This document shows positions 34,973-45,499 of a stretch of 64,000 bases of DNA, in pieces. Origin of the DNA: Notamacropus eugenii (Eukaryota > Chordata > Mammalia > Diprotodontia > Macropodidae); contig NC_092873.1 of NCBI RefSeq assembly GCF_028372415.1, forward strand, positions 350,921,890 to 350,985,889. The letters run 5' to 3'. Each line of letters opens with the position of its first letter. Within the stretch, counting starts at the first letter, position 1. The notes beneath the pieces were generated by a model. That model ran no database searches. It was not told the origin of the DNA and saw only the letters and a list, made by a program, of their open reading frames with translations. Made by a program: the position numbers and the translations under genes.

Positions 34973-37851
34973 GGGGTGGGCATGGAGCCAAGGTGGCAGA
35001 GTAGAAAGATGGACCTGCTCTAGCTCTCCTCCCATACCCCATGAAATACCTGTAAAGAATGACTCAAACCAAATTCTAGAGCAGCAGAAGCCACAAAACG
35101 ACAGAGTGAAACAGATTTTCAGCCCAAGACAGTCTGGAAGGCTGACAGAAAAGGCCTATCACATTGGGCTCAGAGTGGAGCCCAGCCCAGCTGTGGTGCA
35201 GCAGGGTCCAGACAGGACTGGAACAGGCTTCAGGGTGCAGAATCATGGGTAGCAGATGTTGTTCCCAGATTTCTCAACCCACATAGGCCAAAGACAGCTT
35301 CAAAGGTAAGTAAAAAAGTTCTTTCACCTGAGTGAGAGGGGAGTTCAGTCTGGCCCCAGCCCTGACCCCAGGGCAGGACTTTTGAAGCCCTCAGCCTAAA
35401 GATCCTGGGGGAATTGAGCAGCTTGTCTGGATCTCAGTTCTGAGTAGCAGTGCTGGGGTGAAGAGGAGTGCTGGCATAGTGGAACTGGTTGTGACTGTGG
35501 AGAGGGAATCCTACTTGCAGAGCCACAGCAGAAAAGAGTGCTTGTGGTTGCTCATAGACCAGAGTGCAGGCCAGGAGAGGAATAAACTCCTCTCCCTTGA
35601 TTGTACCACCTTGGAGGAACTGAGATACCATCCACTTGACAAAGGCCTTAAAAGTCAAGTAACTGGCTGGGAAAATGTCCAAAAAAGGGAAAAGAAATAA
35701 GACTATAGAAGGTTACTTTCTTGGTGAATAGGTATTTTCTTTCATCCTTTTGGATGAGTAAGAACAAAGCATACCATAAGAGGAAGACATCAAAGTCAAG
35801 GCTTCTACATCCAAAACCTCCAAAAAATATATGCAATGGTCTCAGGCTATTGAAAAGTTCAAAAAAGATTTTGAAAATCAAGTAAGAGAGGTGGAGGAAA
35901 AAATGGGAAGAGAAATGAGAGCGATGCAAGAAAATCATGAAAAGCGAATCAACAACTTACTATAGGAAACTCAAAAAATTACACCTTTAAAAATAGACTA
36001 ACCCAAATGGCAAAAGGTGTTTCAAAAAGCCAATGAGGAGAAGAATGCTTTAAAAAGCAGAAGTAGCCAAATGGAGAAGGAGGTTCAAAAGCTCACTGAA
36101 GAAAATAGTTCTTTAAAAATTAGAATGAAGCAGATGGAAGCTAATGACTTTATAAGAAACCAAGAAATTATAAAACAAAACCAAAAGAACGAAAAAAATA
36201 GAAGACAATATCTCATTGAAAAAACCACTGATCTGGAAAATAGATCCAGGAGAGATAATTTTAAAATTATTGGTCTACCTTAAAACCATGATTTAAAAAA
36301 GAGCCTAGACATCATCTTCCAAGAAATTATCAAGGAAAACTGCCCTGATATCTAGAACCAGATGGTAAAATACAAATGGAAAGAATTCACTGATCACCTC
36401 CTGAAAGAGATCCCAAAAGGAAAACTCCTAGGAATATTGTAGCCAAATTCCAGAGTTCTCAGGACAAGGAGAAAATATTACAGGAAGTCAGAAAGAAATA
36501 ATACAAGTATGGTGGAAATTAGGAATCAAAGGGCTTGAAATATGATATTCCAGAGGTCAAAGGAGATAGAATTAAAACCAAGAATCACCTACCCAGCAAA
36601 ACTGAGTATACTACTTCAGGGGAAAAAATGGAATTTCAATGAAATAGAGGACTTCCAAGCATTCTTGTTGAAAAGACCAGAGCTGAATAGAAAATTTGAC
36701 TTTCAAATACAAGAATCAAGAGAAATATGAGAAAGAAAACAGGAAAGAGAAGCCTTAAGGAACTCATTAAAGTTAAACTGTTTACATTCCTACATGGAAA
36801 GATATTATTTGTAACTCATGAGACCTTTTTCTGTATTAGGGCAGTCAGAGGGAATATATATGTGTAGGTGTCTATTGGTACGTATGTGTGTGTATATTAT
36901 ATATGTGTAGGTATGTATATACACATGTGTGTATGTGTGTGTGTGTATATATATATAGACAGCATATGTGTATATATGCATATATATACATATATATAGA
37001 CAGAGGGCACAGGGTGAGCTGAATATGAAGAGAGAATACCTGAAAAACCCCAAAATTTACTGTTGAATGGAATGACTAAGAGTAAGAGAAAGGGAGAGAT
37101 AGAATGTAGCAAATCATCTCACATAAAAGAGGGAAGAAAGAGCTTTTACAATGGAGGGGGAGAGCAGGAAGATGAAAGGAAATAATTGAACCTTACTCTC
37201 ATGGGATTTGGCTTAAGGAGGGAATAACACACACTCAATTGGATATAGAAATCTGTTTTACCCTGCAGGAAGGCAAGAAGATAGAGGATAGGAGAGGGAA
37301 GATAATAGAAGGGACAGCAAATTAGGGAAAGGGATAATCAGATGCAAGCAGTATTGCGGGAGGACACGTCAAGGGAGAGAATGGAATAAATGAAGGGTAG
37401 GATAGGACAGAGGGAAATGTGGTTAGTCTTTTACAACATAACTATTATAGAAGTGCTTTGCATTGTTACACATATATGACCTATATTGAATTGCTTGTTT
37501 TCTCAATGAGGGTGAATGGGGAGGGAGGGGGAGAATATGGAACTTAAAGTTTTAAGAATGAATGTTAAAAATTGTTTTAGCATGCAACTGGAAATTAAGA
37601 TATGCAGGCAAGGGAGTATAGAAATCTAGTTTGCCCTACAGGAAAATAGAGGGGAAGGGGACAGAATAAGGGTGGGTAATAGAAGGGAGGACAGACTGGA
37701 AGAAGGGGTGGATGGGGTGCACACTATCCTGGGGTGGGAGGTGGGGAGACATGGGGAGAAAATTTTTAATTCAAATTCTTATGGAAGTAAATGTTGAGAA
37801 CTGAAAAATAAATAAATTATATATTAAAACTTTCAAAAAGAAAGAAAGAAA
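34973..37851 (+). mobile_element. HAL1-like half-LINE (L1 ORF1 without ORF2), apparently full length
   Basis: A 2,879-bp insertion flanked by GAAAGTTTTAACCCA (34958-34972) and GAAAGTGTTAACCCA (37852-37866), a 15-bp target duplication with one mismatch. It starts with the L1-type 5' UTR (GGAGCCAAGGTGGCAGAGTA). ORF1 remnants follow: a coiled coil (MEKEVQKLTEENSSLKIRM near 36073), an RRM-like DNFKIIGLP (36256-36282), and the ORF1p C-terminal signature PRITYPAKLSILL (36574-36612) with FLLKRPEL. Instead of ORF2 there is about 1.1 kb of purine-rich 3' UTR ending in AAAG repeats. ORF1 is broken by stops. HAL1 elements are known L1 relatives that lack ORF2. Confidence 0.85.
36857..37005. repeat. TG/TA-rich simple repeat in the HAL1 3' UTR
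   Basis: Alternating purine-pyrimidine runs (TATATGTGTAGG, GTGTGTATGTGTGTGTGTG, ATATATACATATATATA). They cause spurious ORFs on the minus strand (for example 36805-37112). Confidence 0.85.
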
Positions 37852-38303
37852 GAAAGTGTTAACCCAGTCAATTTACTCTGCAGAAGGGCAGAAACAATTC
37901 ACATTCCATTATTTGTGAAGTTACACCTCCATTATTCTTGCTGTACTCATTTTATTTGTATTTGAAAGATTTAGGCAGCCTAAGGACAAATGTACAAGTA
38001 AAGATGTAGTAAAAATGAATTGCTCGATATTCATAAAGTCATTGTATATCAAGAACAATAGTAAAACCAAAAACTCATGTATTTTACTTTTTTGTTAGAT
38101 TTTTTGCTTTTGTGATTTAAAAAAATACTTGCTTAACATGCATATATTGTAAAAATAGCTAACAGGGAAATAACTTAAGATGATGGCTAGCTTTTATTAA
38201 TGTCCTATGAAATTTACATAAACAACCCAAGCATAATTGTTAAGAACATGTGTATTAAGTTCATGTAAGTAGTAAAAAAAGTTGTATAAATGGAGTTTTC
38301 AAC

Positions 38304-38490
38304 TGAAAACACTGGGATTTCAGGAAAGGCCTCACATGGGAGGTGGATCCTGAGCTGGGCCTTTAAGAATGCCGGGATTTTAAGAGACCATGGCAAGAAG
38401 GGTGTTCATTCCAGTTGCGGAGAATAGCTTATGCAAAGGCATGTAGATGGGAAATGGAATACCAAGTTTGGGGAATAATGAAATCTGTGT
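38304..38490 (-). mobile_element. L2 LINE antisense fragment (left half of an interrupted copy)
   Basis: GATCCTGAGCTGGGCCTTTA, GAGAATAGCTTATGCAAAGG and GATGGGAAATGGAATACCAA match antisense L2. The same copy seems to resume near 43083. Confidence 0.65.
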
Positions 38491-38925
38491 TGTAGTCTAA
38501 GCCTGATTCATGCTGGTCCAGCACTTCAGGTCTAGAATTGGAATGAAATATGACAATGAGATATTCATAGACCATCTATCAGTTAGCAGAAAGAGCTTTA
38601 CTTAGCTATGACAAGGCAAGAATATTCAACAAGGACATGGCATTGATTCAGTTGGGCATATTTTTTTCTGCCTTTGTGTTGGCTGTGATGACCAAGACTG
38701 AAGGAGGAACTCCTTACTCTTTGTACAATGATTTTTGTACTTAGACCATTAGGAAGCTTAATTGAGCCTCAGTCCTCTGAGCCAATTAATTTTCAAGGAT
38801 AATTTCAGTACCTTTAAAGGAAAAATTAGCCTAGCTTATGGGGTATAGCCTTTGGATATTGTTCCTACCACACCCCAGCTCTTGGTGGCAATGTCTTAAA
38901 TGTCTTCAAGAAGATATTCTACCAC
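38491..38925 (+). mobile_element. Direct repeat A, left copy (candidate LTR)
   Basis: Starts TGTAGTCTAAGCCTGATTCA and shares about 390 bp with 42658-43035 in the same orientation (CACTTCAGGTCTAGAATTGG vs TACTTCAGGTTCAGAACTGG; AAGGAAAAATTAGCCTAGCT vs AAGGAAAAATTTGTCTAGCC). The two copies bound a 4.6-kb block inserted in an L2, as LTRs would. No primer-binding site or retroviral protein was recognised. Confidence 0.5.
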
Positions 38926-39040
38926 TTAAATTGTTTTAGGGCTATTCTTGGATAACCTTGTCCTCTGGAATGCCAGAAGCCTGACACAGGCAACATTGGA
39001 AGACAAAAAAAGAAATAAAAAGATAATTTAAAAGAGAGAT

Positions 39041-40332
39041 TTTTTTTTGCAATTATGCAAAACATTTCCATATTAGTTGTTTTGTACAAGACTCAAATAA
39101 AAGGAAAAAAATGAAAGAGAGTGAACAATGTCAGGCTTCAGTCTGAAATGAATCAGTATCAGTTCTTTCTCTGGAGGTGGATAGTATGCATTATCATTAG
39201 TCCTTTGGGATTGTTTTGGATCATTGTAGGGCTGAGAATAGCTAAGTTATTCACAATTCTTCATCCACAATATTGCTATTACTGTGTATAATGTTCTCCT
39301 GGTTCTGTTGATTTCACATGCATCAGTTCATGTAAGTCTTTCCAGGTTTTTCTGAAATCACACTGTTTATCATTTCTTATAGTACAATAATATGCCATTA
39401 CAATCATATACTCCAGCTTGTTTAGCCATTCCCCAATTAAGGGGCATCCCTTTAATTTCCAATTTTTAGCTACCACAGTAAGAGCTGCTATAAATATTTT
39501 TGTACAAATAAGTCCTTTTTCCTTTTGGGGGATATCTTTGGGATATAGACCTAGTAGTCATATTGCTGGATCAAAGGTTATACATAGTTTTATAGAACTT
39601 TGGGCATAGTTCCAAATAGCCTTTTAGAATGGTTGGATCAGTTCACAACTCTACCAACAGTGCCCCAGTTTTCCCACTTCCCTTCCAACATCCAGTATTT
39701 TCCTTTTTTATCATATTGATCTCTCTGATAGGTGTGAAGTGGTGCCTTAGAGTTGTTTAATTTGCCTTCTCTGATCAATAATAATTTAGAGCATTTTTCA
39801 TATGATTATAGATAGCTTTGATTTTTGTCTGAAAACTACCTATTCATATCATTTGACCATTTATCAATTGGGGAATGACTTGTATTTTTATAAATTTGAC
39901 TCTGTCCTCTATATATTTGAGAAATGAGGCCTTCCTCAGAGATACTTATTGAAAAATGATTTTTCCCAGCTTTCTCCTTTCCTTATAATTTTGGTCACAT
40001 TGGTTTTGTTTGTGAAAAAAATTTTCATTTTCTATAATCAAAATTATCTATTTTAGATTTTGTAATGCTCTCTATATCTTCTTCATTCCTAAATTCTTCC
40101 CTTATACATAAACCTGACAGATAAATTATTCCATGCTTTCTTAATTTGCTTATGGTATCACCCTTTATGTGTAAATCATGGATCCCTTTTGACCTCATGT
40201 TGATATGTTGGTCTATACCTAGTTTATGCCATACTGTTTTCTAGTTTTCCCAGCACTTTTTATCACACAATGAGTTTTTGTTCCAAAAGCTTAGATCTTT
40301 GAGTTTATCATATACTAGATTACTATGGTCAT
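39041..40332 (-). mobile_element. L1 LINE 3' part, antisense
   Basis: About 1.3 kb of marsupial L1 ORF2 end and 3' UTR in reverse: GTTCTTTCTCTGGAGGTGGA, CAGGTTTTTCTGAAATCACA, AGCCATTCCCCAATTAAGGG, GGTGTGAAGTGGTGCCTTAG, CCCTTTTGACCTCATGTTGA. The flanks AAGAGAGATTTTTT (from 39032) and AAGAAAGATTTTTT (40333-40346) look like a target duplication of about 14 bp. Confidence 0.85.
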
Positions 40333-40346
40333 AAGAAAGATTTTTT

Positions 40347-40654
40347 AAAATTACTTATGATGGTGCCCAGAGAAACTAATAAGGGTACCTCCTCCCAAAG
40401 CTTTGTACCAGATTGTCCTTGTAGCACTGTTTCCAATGACCTCCCAAAGGCCACATAAAAAGACCCAAACAGTTCCTTCAACACAGTTTGTAGGCAACCT
40501 CCAGTCTCCTCCACAGGAGGAGAAGGAAGACTAAAACTTCAAGGCATTGTCTTCCCACTTTGGAAGGACAGAATCTTAGATTTTAATGATCTGGTCCATG
40601 TTGTAGATGATGTCACTTCTTTATAGTTCACAATGTGTCTCCCTATGTAAAGCA
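40347..40654. other. Unassigned block with repeat B, left copy
   Basis: Positions 40413-40492 (GTCCTTGTAGCACTG, CCAATGACCTCCCAAAG, TTCCTTCAACACAGTTT) match 42226-42303 in the same orientation. Part of the interior of the 38.5-43.1 kb block. Confidence 0.4.
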
Positions 40655-40870
40655 GTACCGCGGTTAGAGCATTAGGCCTAGAGTCAGGAAGAGCAGAGTT
40701 CGAATCCTGTCTTAGAAATTTATTGGCGAGGTGAACTTGGGAAAGTTTTTAACGTTTTTTTCAACTCTAAAATAACACCTTCCTCCTTATTTGTGAAGAT
40801 AAAATGAGTTAATATTTGTAAAGTTTTTTGTAAACATTAAAACTCTATATAAGCACTAACTATTATTATT
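40655..40870 (+). mobile_element. MIR/THER1 SINE
   Basis: GGTTAGAGCATTAGGCCTAG, AGTTCGAATCCTGTCTTAGA, then GATAAAATGAGTTAATATTTG and ACTAACTATTATTATTACC. The middle of the CORE is eroded. Confidence 0.75.
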
Positions 40871-42225
40871 ACCAAGTGCTACTAATCTACTGATGCTTAC
40901 CCGAATCAGTGGTTAGCTTGTTGAGCAGCCACTATTATTATCAGTCAAACAGTATAATCCTATACTTCTCAATCATTGTTCTTATGCCTTTAGCAGACTC
41001 ATTGAAAATCACCTATTAACATCTGAATGAAGGGTTCAAGTAATTTAAACCAAATACTGGTCTTATTAAAGCCAACAGTGAAGGAAAACTCCTTCCTAGG
41101 ACAATCAAGAAGAAGGTAATATACTATGCCATCAACATTTAGAGTTGCTATTGTCATTGAACTTTTCCCTCATCATGCCTGTGCAATTAGCGTATACATT
41201 CTTTATCCCATGATAAAGAAGAGCAGCTGTGAGAACATCAAGACCACAGTACAAATGATGACATTTCTGGAACAATCATTATTCTTCCTGGTAGGTCAGA
41301 GTCATAAGTAGTAAGGTAGCTAAGAGATCATTACCCTGTCCCAGTGCCAGGTAAATACCAAGAATCACACTTCTTCAATGTCTCAACCCACTACCCAGGC
41401 TTTCCTCTTCCTTGGGAGTTCCGAGGTAGTGACTGGGGAAGATAGAATACCAAATCTTTGTCCATTTCTCAACTTCTTCTAAGGAACTCTTTTTCCATAG
41501 GGACTAAGTGGACAGTTTTACTTTTCCCCTGTCACTAGAAAGCAAGCTATTTGCAAACAGTACCAAGCCTTCTCTGGGAGAACATTTCAATGATAACTGG
41601 CCCTTGAAGAGCCCCATTGATTCTGGATTCCAAGGGCTATGCTGGACCTGCCTTTGTCATTGCCTCTTTCAGTGCCCACTCTGTTGGGGATCCTTCTGGT
41701 ATAATGGCTGCCTATTCTACTGCCTGATGCCCCTGAGTCTCCCCCCCCACTGCCCTCTCTGCCAAGAACAAACACTGCGCTCCCTAAGGCAGAGTCTGGT
41801 AATTCCCACTTGCACCAGGCCCAAAGCACTGTCCTCCTATGCATGGTGCCTCAGTATAACTTTTAATGCTGCTATGGTTCCCTTTTACCAGATACTACCA
41901 CTGCTGAGGCCCAAGTGCTGCCTCCCTAAGACCTGGACTCCTTTGGGGTCCACTCTGAGGGAATCCCTCACTCACCTTTCTCTGGAAGTCCTAGGAGGAA
42001 AAAAAAACTTATAGTTTATACGAGTGAGAGTAGAAGCTATTTATACTTTTAAACTTTTTAAAAGTGATGCAGTCCTCCCTCCCCACCCTTAACCTCAGCA
42101 AATCAAGTTCATCTAGCCATTTGTCCATATTCCCAGTTCTGGAAAGGTCTATGAGTTCCCAGGGAGGATCAAGTATTGAATTTTCAAGTGCCTTCCCTCA
42201 GTATCTTGCAGCAAAGAGTCCCAAC
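40871..42225. other. 1.35 kb unassigned interior of the 38.5-43.1 kb block
   Basis: Contains a 168-residue plus-strand ORF (41508-42014) rich in Cys, Pro and Leu (MDSFTFPLSLESKLF...). I cannot relate it to a family. It has no conserved motif pattern and may be chance or a decayed retroelement gene. Confidence 0.3.
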
Positions 42226-42325
42226 AATGTCCTTGTGGCACAGTTCCCAATGACCTCCCAAATGCCTCATAAAAATCTCAAGCAATTTCTTCAACACAGT
42301 TCTTAGAGAATATCCAAATACCAGT
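42226..42325 (+). repeat. Repeat B, right copy
   Basis: GTCCTTGTGGCACAG, CCAATGACCTCCCAAAT and TTTCTTCAACACAGTT match 40413-40492. A same-strand duplication 1.8 kb apart. Confidence 0.6.
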
Positions 42326-42657
42326 CTTTAGAGTGGGCCAAGGCCTACCACAGTGGGTGGGACTGGAGAGCAATATCACTCCTAACTACAAAAATTATGC
42401 AAATTTACAAATAACAGTTTGTAGCACTTATTTTCTTCAGGAAATGGTTCTTAAAAAAACCACACAGAGCATATTCATATCTATCTGAAGTGGTTGAGTG
42501 TCCACAAACAGTTTACTCTTTTATCCCACTACCCCCAGGACAATGGTTTACTCCAACAGAAGCATGGAGGTTTCCCAGGGCTCACCTCTCTCTACATCAA
42601 TCTTTCCCCACTTCATTAAGGCAATTCTGATCCAGCAATGCCAAATGTAACCAACAT

Positions 42658-43065
42658 TGTAGGCTAGGCTTGATGCAGGACAGTCTGGTACTTCAGGTTC
42701 AGAACTGGAATGAAATAAGACATTCATAGCTCATCCAGCAGTTAACAAAAAGAGGCCTAGTTAGCCACAGCAGGGAAAGGATATTCAGCAAAGATATAGC
42801 ACTGTTTCAGTTGAGAAAAACTTCCCTGACTTTATATTAGATGAGCTGGTCCTGTTGTCAGAACTTTCAGGGAGGAGTTCCTGACTTTGCATGTACTGAC
42901 TTTTACGTACTACAGCCACTAAGAAACGAGTCAGTGGTTGAAGCCTAGTTAACATATTTTAAGGAAAAATTTGTCTAGCCTGCGTGTTGGGCCTGAGGGT
43001 ATTACTCCTCACCCCAGCCTTCTTGGAGATAACAGACCACGTAAAGAGCAAAACTAACCAAAGAC
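42658..43065 (+). mobile_element. Direct repeat A, right copy (candidate LTR)
   Basis: Starts TGTAGGCTAGGCTTGATGCA. Homology to the left copy runs to about 43035 (CACCCCAGCCTTCTTGGAGA, then TAACA). The exact right end is uncertain. Antisense L2 follows. Confidence 0.5.
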
Positions 43066-43082
43066 AAATGGACTTTATCTCT

Positions 43083-43450
43083 TGCCAAGATGAAATCAGT
43101 CTGAAAAGGTAGGTGGGAATCAGGCTGTAAATAGCTTTAAATGTTAGGCTGAGGTATTTTTTTATGCTAGAGGAAATAGAAATCTACTGAGGATTTGAGT
43201 AGGGAATCTTCAGTACTTTGGAACTGATTGGCTATGGGGAGAAGTGAGGTAGGGAAAAGAGTCAAGAATGACTCTTGAGTTTCAAAACTGGGTAACTACA
43301 AGATTGGTGGTATACTTAACAGAAATCAGAAAATTTGTAGAAGGGGTAGTTTTGGGTGGAAAATAAAGAGATCTATTTGGGACATGTTGAGTTTGAGACA
43401 CCAATAGAATATGCAGCCGATGATGTCCAACAGGAAGTTAGCCTCAGCAA
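43083..43450 (-). mobile_element. L2 LINE antisense fragment (right half of an interrupted copy)
   Basis: GATGAAATCAGTCTGAAAAG, GCTTTAAATGTTAGGCTGAG, GACTCTTGAGTTTCAAAACT and GGGACATGTTGAGTTTGAGA follow the antisense L2 order directly after the part seen at 38304-38490. Confidence 0.65.
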
Positions 43451-43683
43451 AAAGATAGGTTGCCTCTTCCTCAGTGGAAGGAGGAAAGAAAGGTTACAGT
43501 GAATCTTTATTTAGGTAGATTTTGAAGTACCGGGTAGGGGAGATGAGGGAACTCACAAGAGGCAACTTCAATTATCTCCAAAAAGTAGAAGGTAAGGGGT
43601 CATATGGTCAGAAACAGGGGTTAGAAGGGATTCAGTTGTTTGACTTCACCTTAGCCCAGGATTCTGCCCTATAAGAGTGAAGA
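43451..43683. other. No recognised element
   Basis: Short unassigned stretch, possibly more eroded L2. Confidence 0.3.
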
Positions 43684-43790
43684 ATCATGGAATTTAGAAC
43701 TCGAAGAGAACTTAGAAGTCATCCCGTACAACTCTCTCATTTTATAGATGAGAAAATGGAGGGCCAAAGCTGTGTGCTTTGGAATCTTGG
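43684..43790 (-). mobile_element. MIR-related SINE fragment
   Basis: AGAATCATGGAATTTAGAAC, GAACTTAGAAGTCATCCCGT and CTCATTTTATAGATGAGAAA belong to the same SINE-like family as 33095-33210. Confidence 0.5.
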
Positions 43791-45055
43791 GATCCCATTA
43801 GTTGTGATCCCAGAGCCTCAATCTCTAAACCTCAAATGGAATGAGAGAGTTAGGTTCTATCTACAAGCTGGGCCTGAGAGCTCAATGGTGTTTAGATAAT
43901 GGACATTTTTACCTATTGCCAAGTGAGTGGAGGGTCCATAGGAATATGGCCTAGGAGTTCCTTCTCCCCCCACTCCCTCCACCAGCCTCACATATAACTG
44001 CATGTCAAGTAATAGGAAGTCTAGACAGGGACAAACCTTGGAAGATGCAGCAGGGGTTCTCTTCCCTTAACCCCATCCTGGGGGGGTCTCTGTTGGGCAG
44101 CAGGCCCAAAACTCACAGAAGAGAAAGGAGAGAGCAGGCAGCAAACAGGAGTGCCCAACAATTACCAACCAAACCCAGCAGTCAGTCTTTCCAGTGGAGA
44201 GCTGGCAGACTGGGTGTGTGATGGGGCCAGCATTTCTTGGCAGTAGAGAGCACAGTCCATCTAGTCAATGCAAAGCTCCCCACTCCTCCCCCCAACTCCC
44301 TAAGCTCAACCTAAACTGGGTACAAATTTCCCCTTATCCTATTATTCCCACCCTCCCTCCTTGCCCCCTCCATCCCTACCCTGGGAGACAGGGAGCAAGG
44401 AGACCTCAAGAAAGGGTGAGGGCAAAGAGGAGAAAGGGTGATCATTGACTCTATTAAACAGAATGGGGTGTTAGGTTTGGAATTAAAACTTAATTTCCCT
44501 TCCAGATAAATCTTCACCCTCTGCCTTCCACTTAGTTCTGTGTCTTCTCCCTTAGCTACTTCTGACCCTGATACATTCCTTCCAGACAACGACAAAATGC
44601 TCTCTTACTCTACCTGGCACAGAGTGGAGGCTGCTTAAGTGGTCCCTGGCTCCCTGACCTTGGCAGGATTTCTTAAAAAACAACACTCCTCTGTATTCTA
44701 TACCAATTCTCCCTCTGTCCTAGATGTCTCCTCAAAGGTAATGATTTCCCAGAGGGTGATAGTAAAGGCATGTGATCTTGAGGAAGCCCCTTTAGTTTTC
44801 TTATGTGCAAAATGAGGGAGCTGAGCTAGCTGATCTCTAAGGTCTGCTTTGACTTTCATAAATTCTAAGAGTTTAAGATTCTACTTATAATCTTGGGGAA
44901 AGGGCCATGCATGGGGTGTGACCAGCTTGTATTTGATCATAGGCTAAACAGACACCCTAGAGTCAGAGCCTTAAAGAATGATTCTTACATTCAGGAGTGT
45001 GTCTTACACAAATCTGCCCTGAGAACAGAAACAGATTTATAAGCAGACGCAGGGT
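43791..45055. other. 1.26 kb mostly unassigned
   Basis: A MIR-like piece at about 44770-44875 (TTTAGTTTTCTTATGTGCAA, GGGAGCTGAGCTAGCTGATC). The rest is unique-looking. The ORF 44194-44448 has no recognisable domain. Confidence 0.4.
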
Positions 45056-45326
45056 TTCTTTTTCTTCCTTCTTTTTCTCTCTCTTTCTTTCTTTCTTTCT
45101 CTTTCTTTCTTTCCTTCTTTCTTTCCTTTTCTTTCTTTCTATCTATCTTTCCTTCTTTTCTTTCTTTCTTCCTTCCTTTCTTTCTTTCTTCCTTTCTTTC
45201 CTTCTTTTCTTTCTTTCTTTCTTTCCTTCTTTCTTTCTTTCTTTCCTTCTTTTCTTTCTTTCTTCCTTCCTTCCTTTCTTTCTTTCTTCCTTTCTTTCCT
45301 TCTTCTTTTCTTTCTTTCTTTCTTTC
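45056..45326. repeat. (TTTC/TTCC)n polypyrimidine tract, about 270 bp
   Basis: Almost uninterrupted C/T on the plus strand, mixing TTTC, TTCC and TTCTTTTC units, with one ATCTATC break near 45140. It produces spurious Lys/Glu/Arg- and Phe/Ser-rich ORFs on both strands (44991-45425). Confidence 0.97.
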
Positions 45327-45397
45327 AGGGGGCAGGGGGAAGGGGAGGAGAGGAGACTTGGGTGGGGAGAGACAGAGAGTGTGAGGGAAGTGTGATC

Positions 45398-45470
45398 CAA
45401 TGGTATACTGTCTATTCAGTGGCATAGACTGTCTGTACAGTATAGTGTATATACAGTGGTATAGACTGCC
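45398..45470. repeat. Degenerate short tandem repeat, about 20-bp unit
   Basis: Successive imperfect units around ATGGTATACTGTCTATTCAG, TGGCATAGACTGTCTGTACA, TATAGTGTATATACAG and TGGTATAGACTGCC. Confidence 0.5.
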
Positions 45471-45499
45471 AAATTTAAGAGACTTGAATTTCAGTCTCT

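Larger units (their letters stand above)
33692..38303 (+). pseudogene. YWHAZ: YWHAZ (14-3-3 zeta) processed pseudogene, split by a HAL1-like LINE
   Basis: An intronless retrocopy of the 14-3-3 zeta mRNA: 5' UTR end and CDS (33692-34398), 3' UTR (34399-34972), a 2.88-kb HAL1-like insertion, then the rest of the 3' UTR (37867-38303) down to the expected polyadenylation site and a short GAAAA remnant. The start codon is at 33700. Disabling changes: an in-frame loss of nine codons after MDKNE, a frameshift with a stop after NLR (about 33805), a Trp-to-stop change after RSS (near 33840), another small indel near 33943, and a stop where the Trp of DNLTLW should be (34347). A residual open stretch 33975-34349 reads [18 protein letters not shown] and ends QSNNLTL. 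Similarity extends through the long 3' UTR, which identifies the zeta paralogue. Not expected to make protein. Confidence 0.93.

Noticed and set aside
44991..45425. Lys/Glu/Arg-rich 144-codon ORF and its Phe/Ser-rich counterpart on the other strand
   Set aside because: Translation of the (TTTC)n tract.
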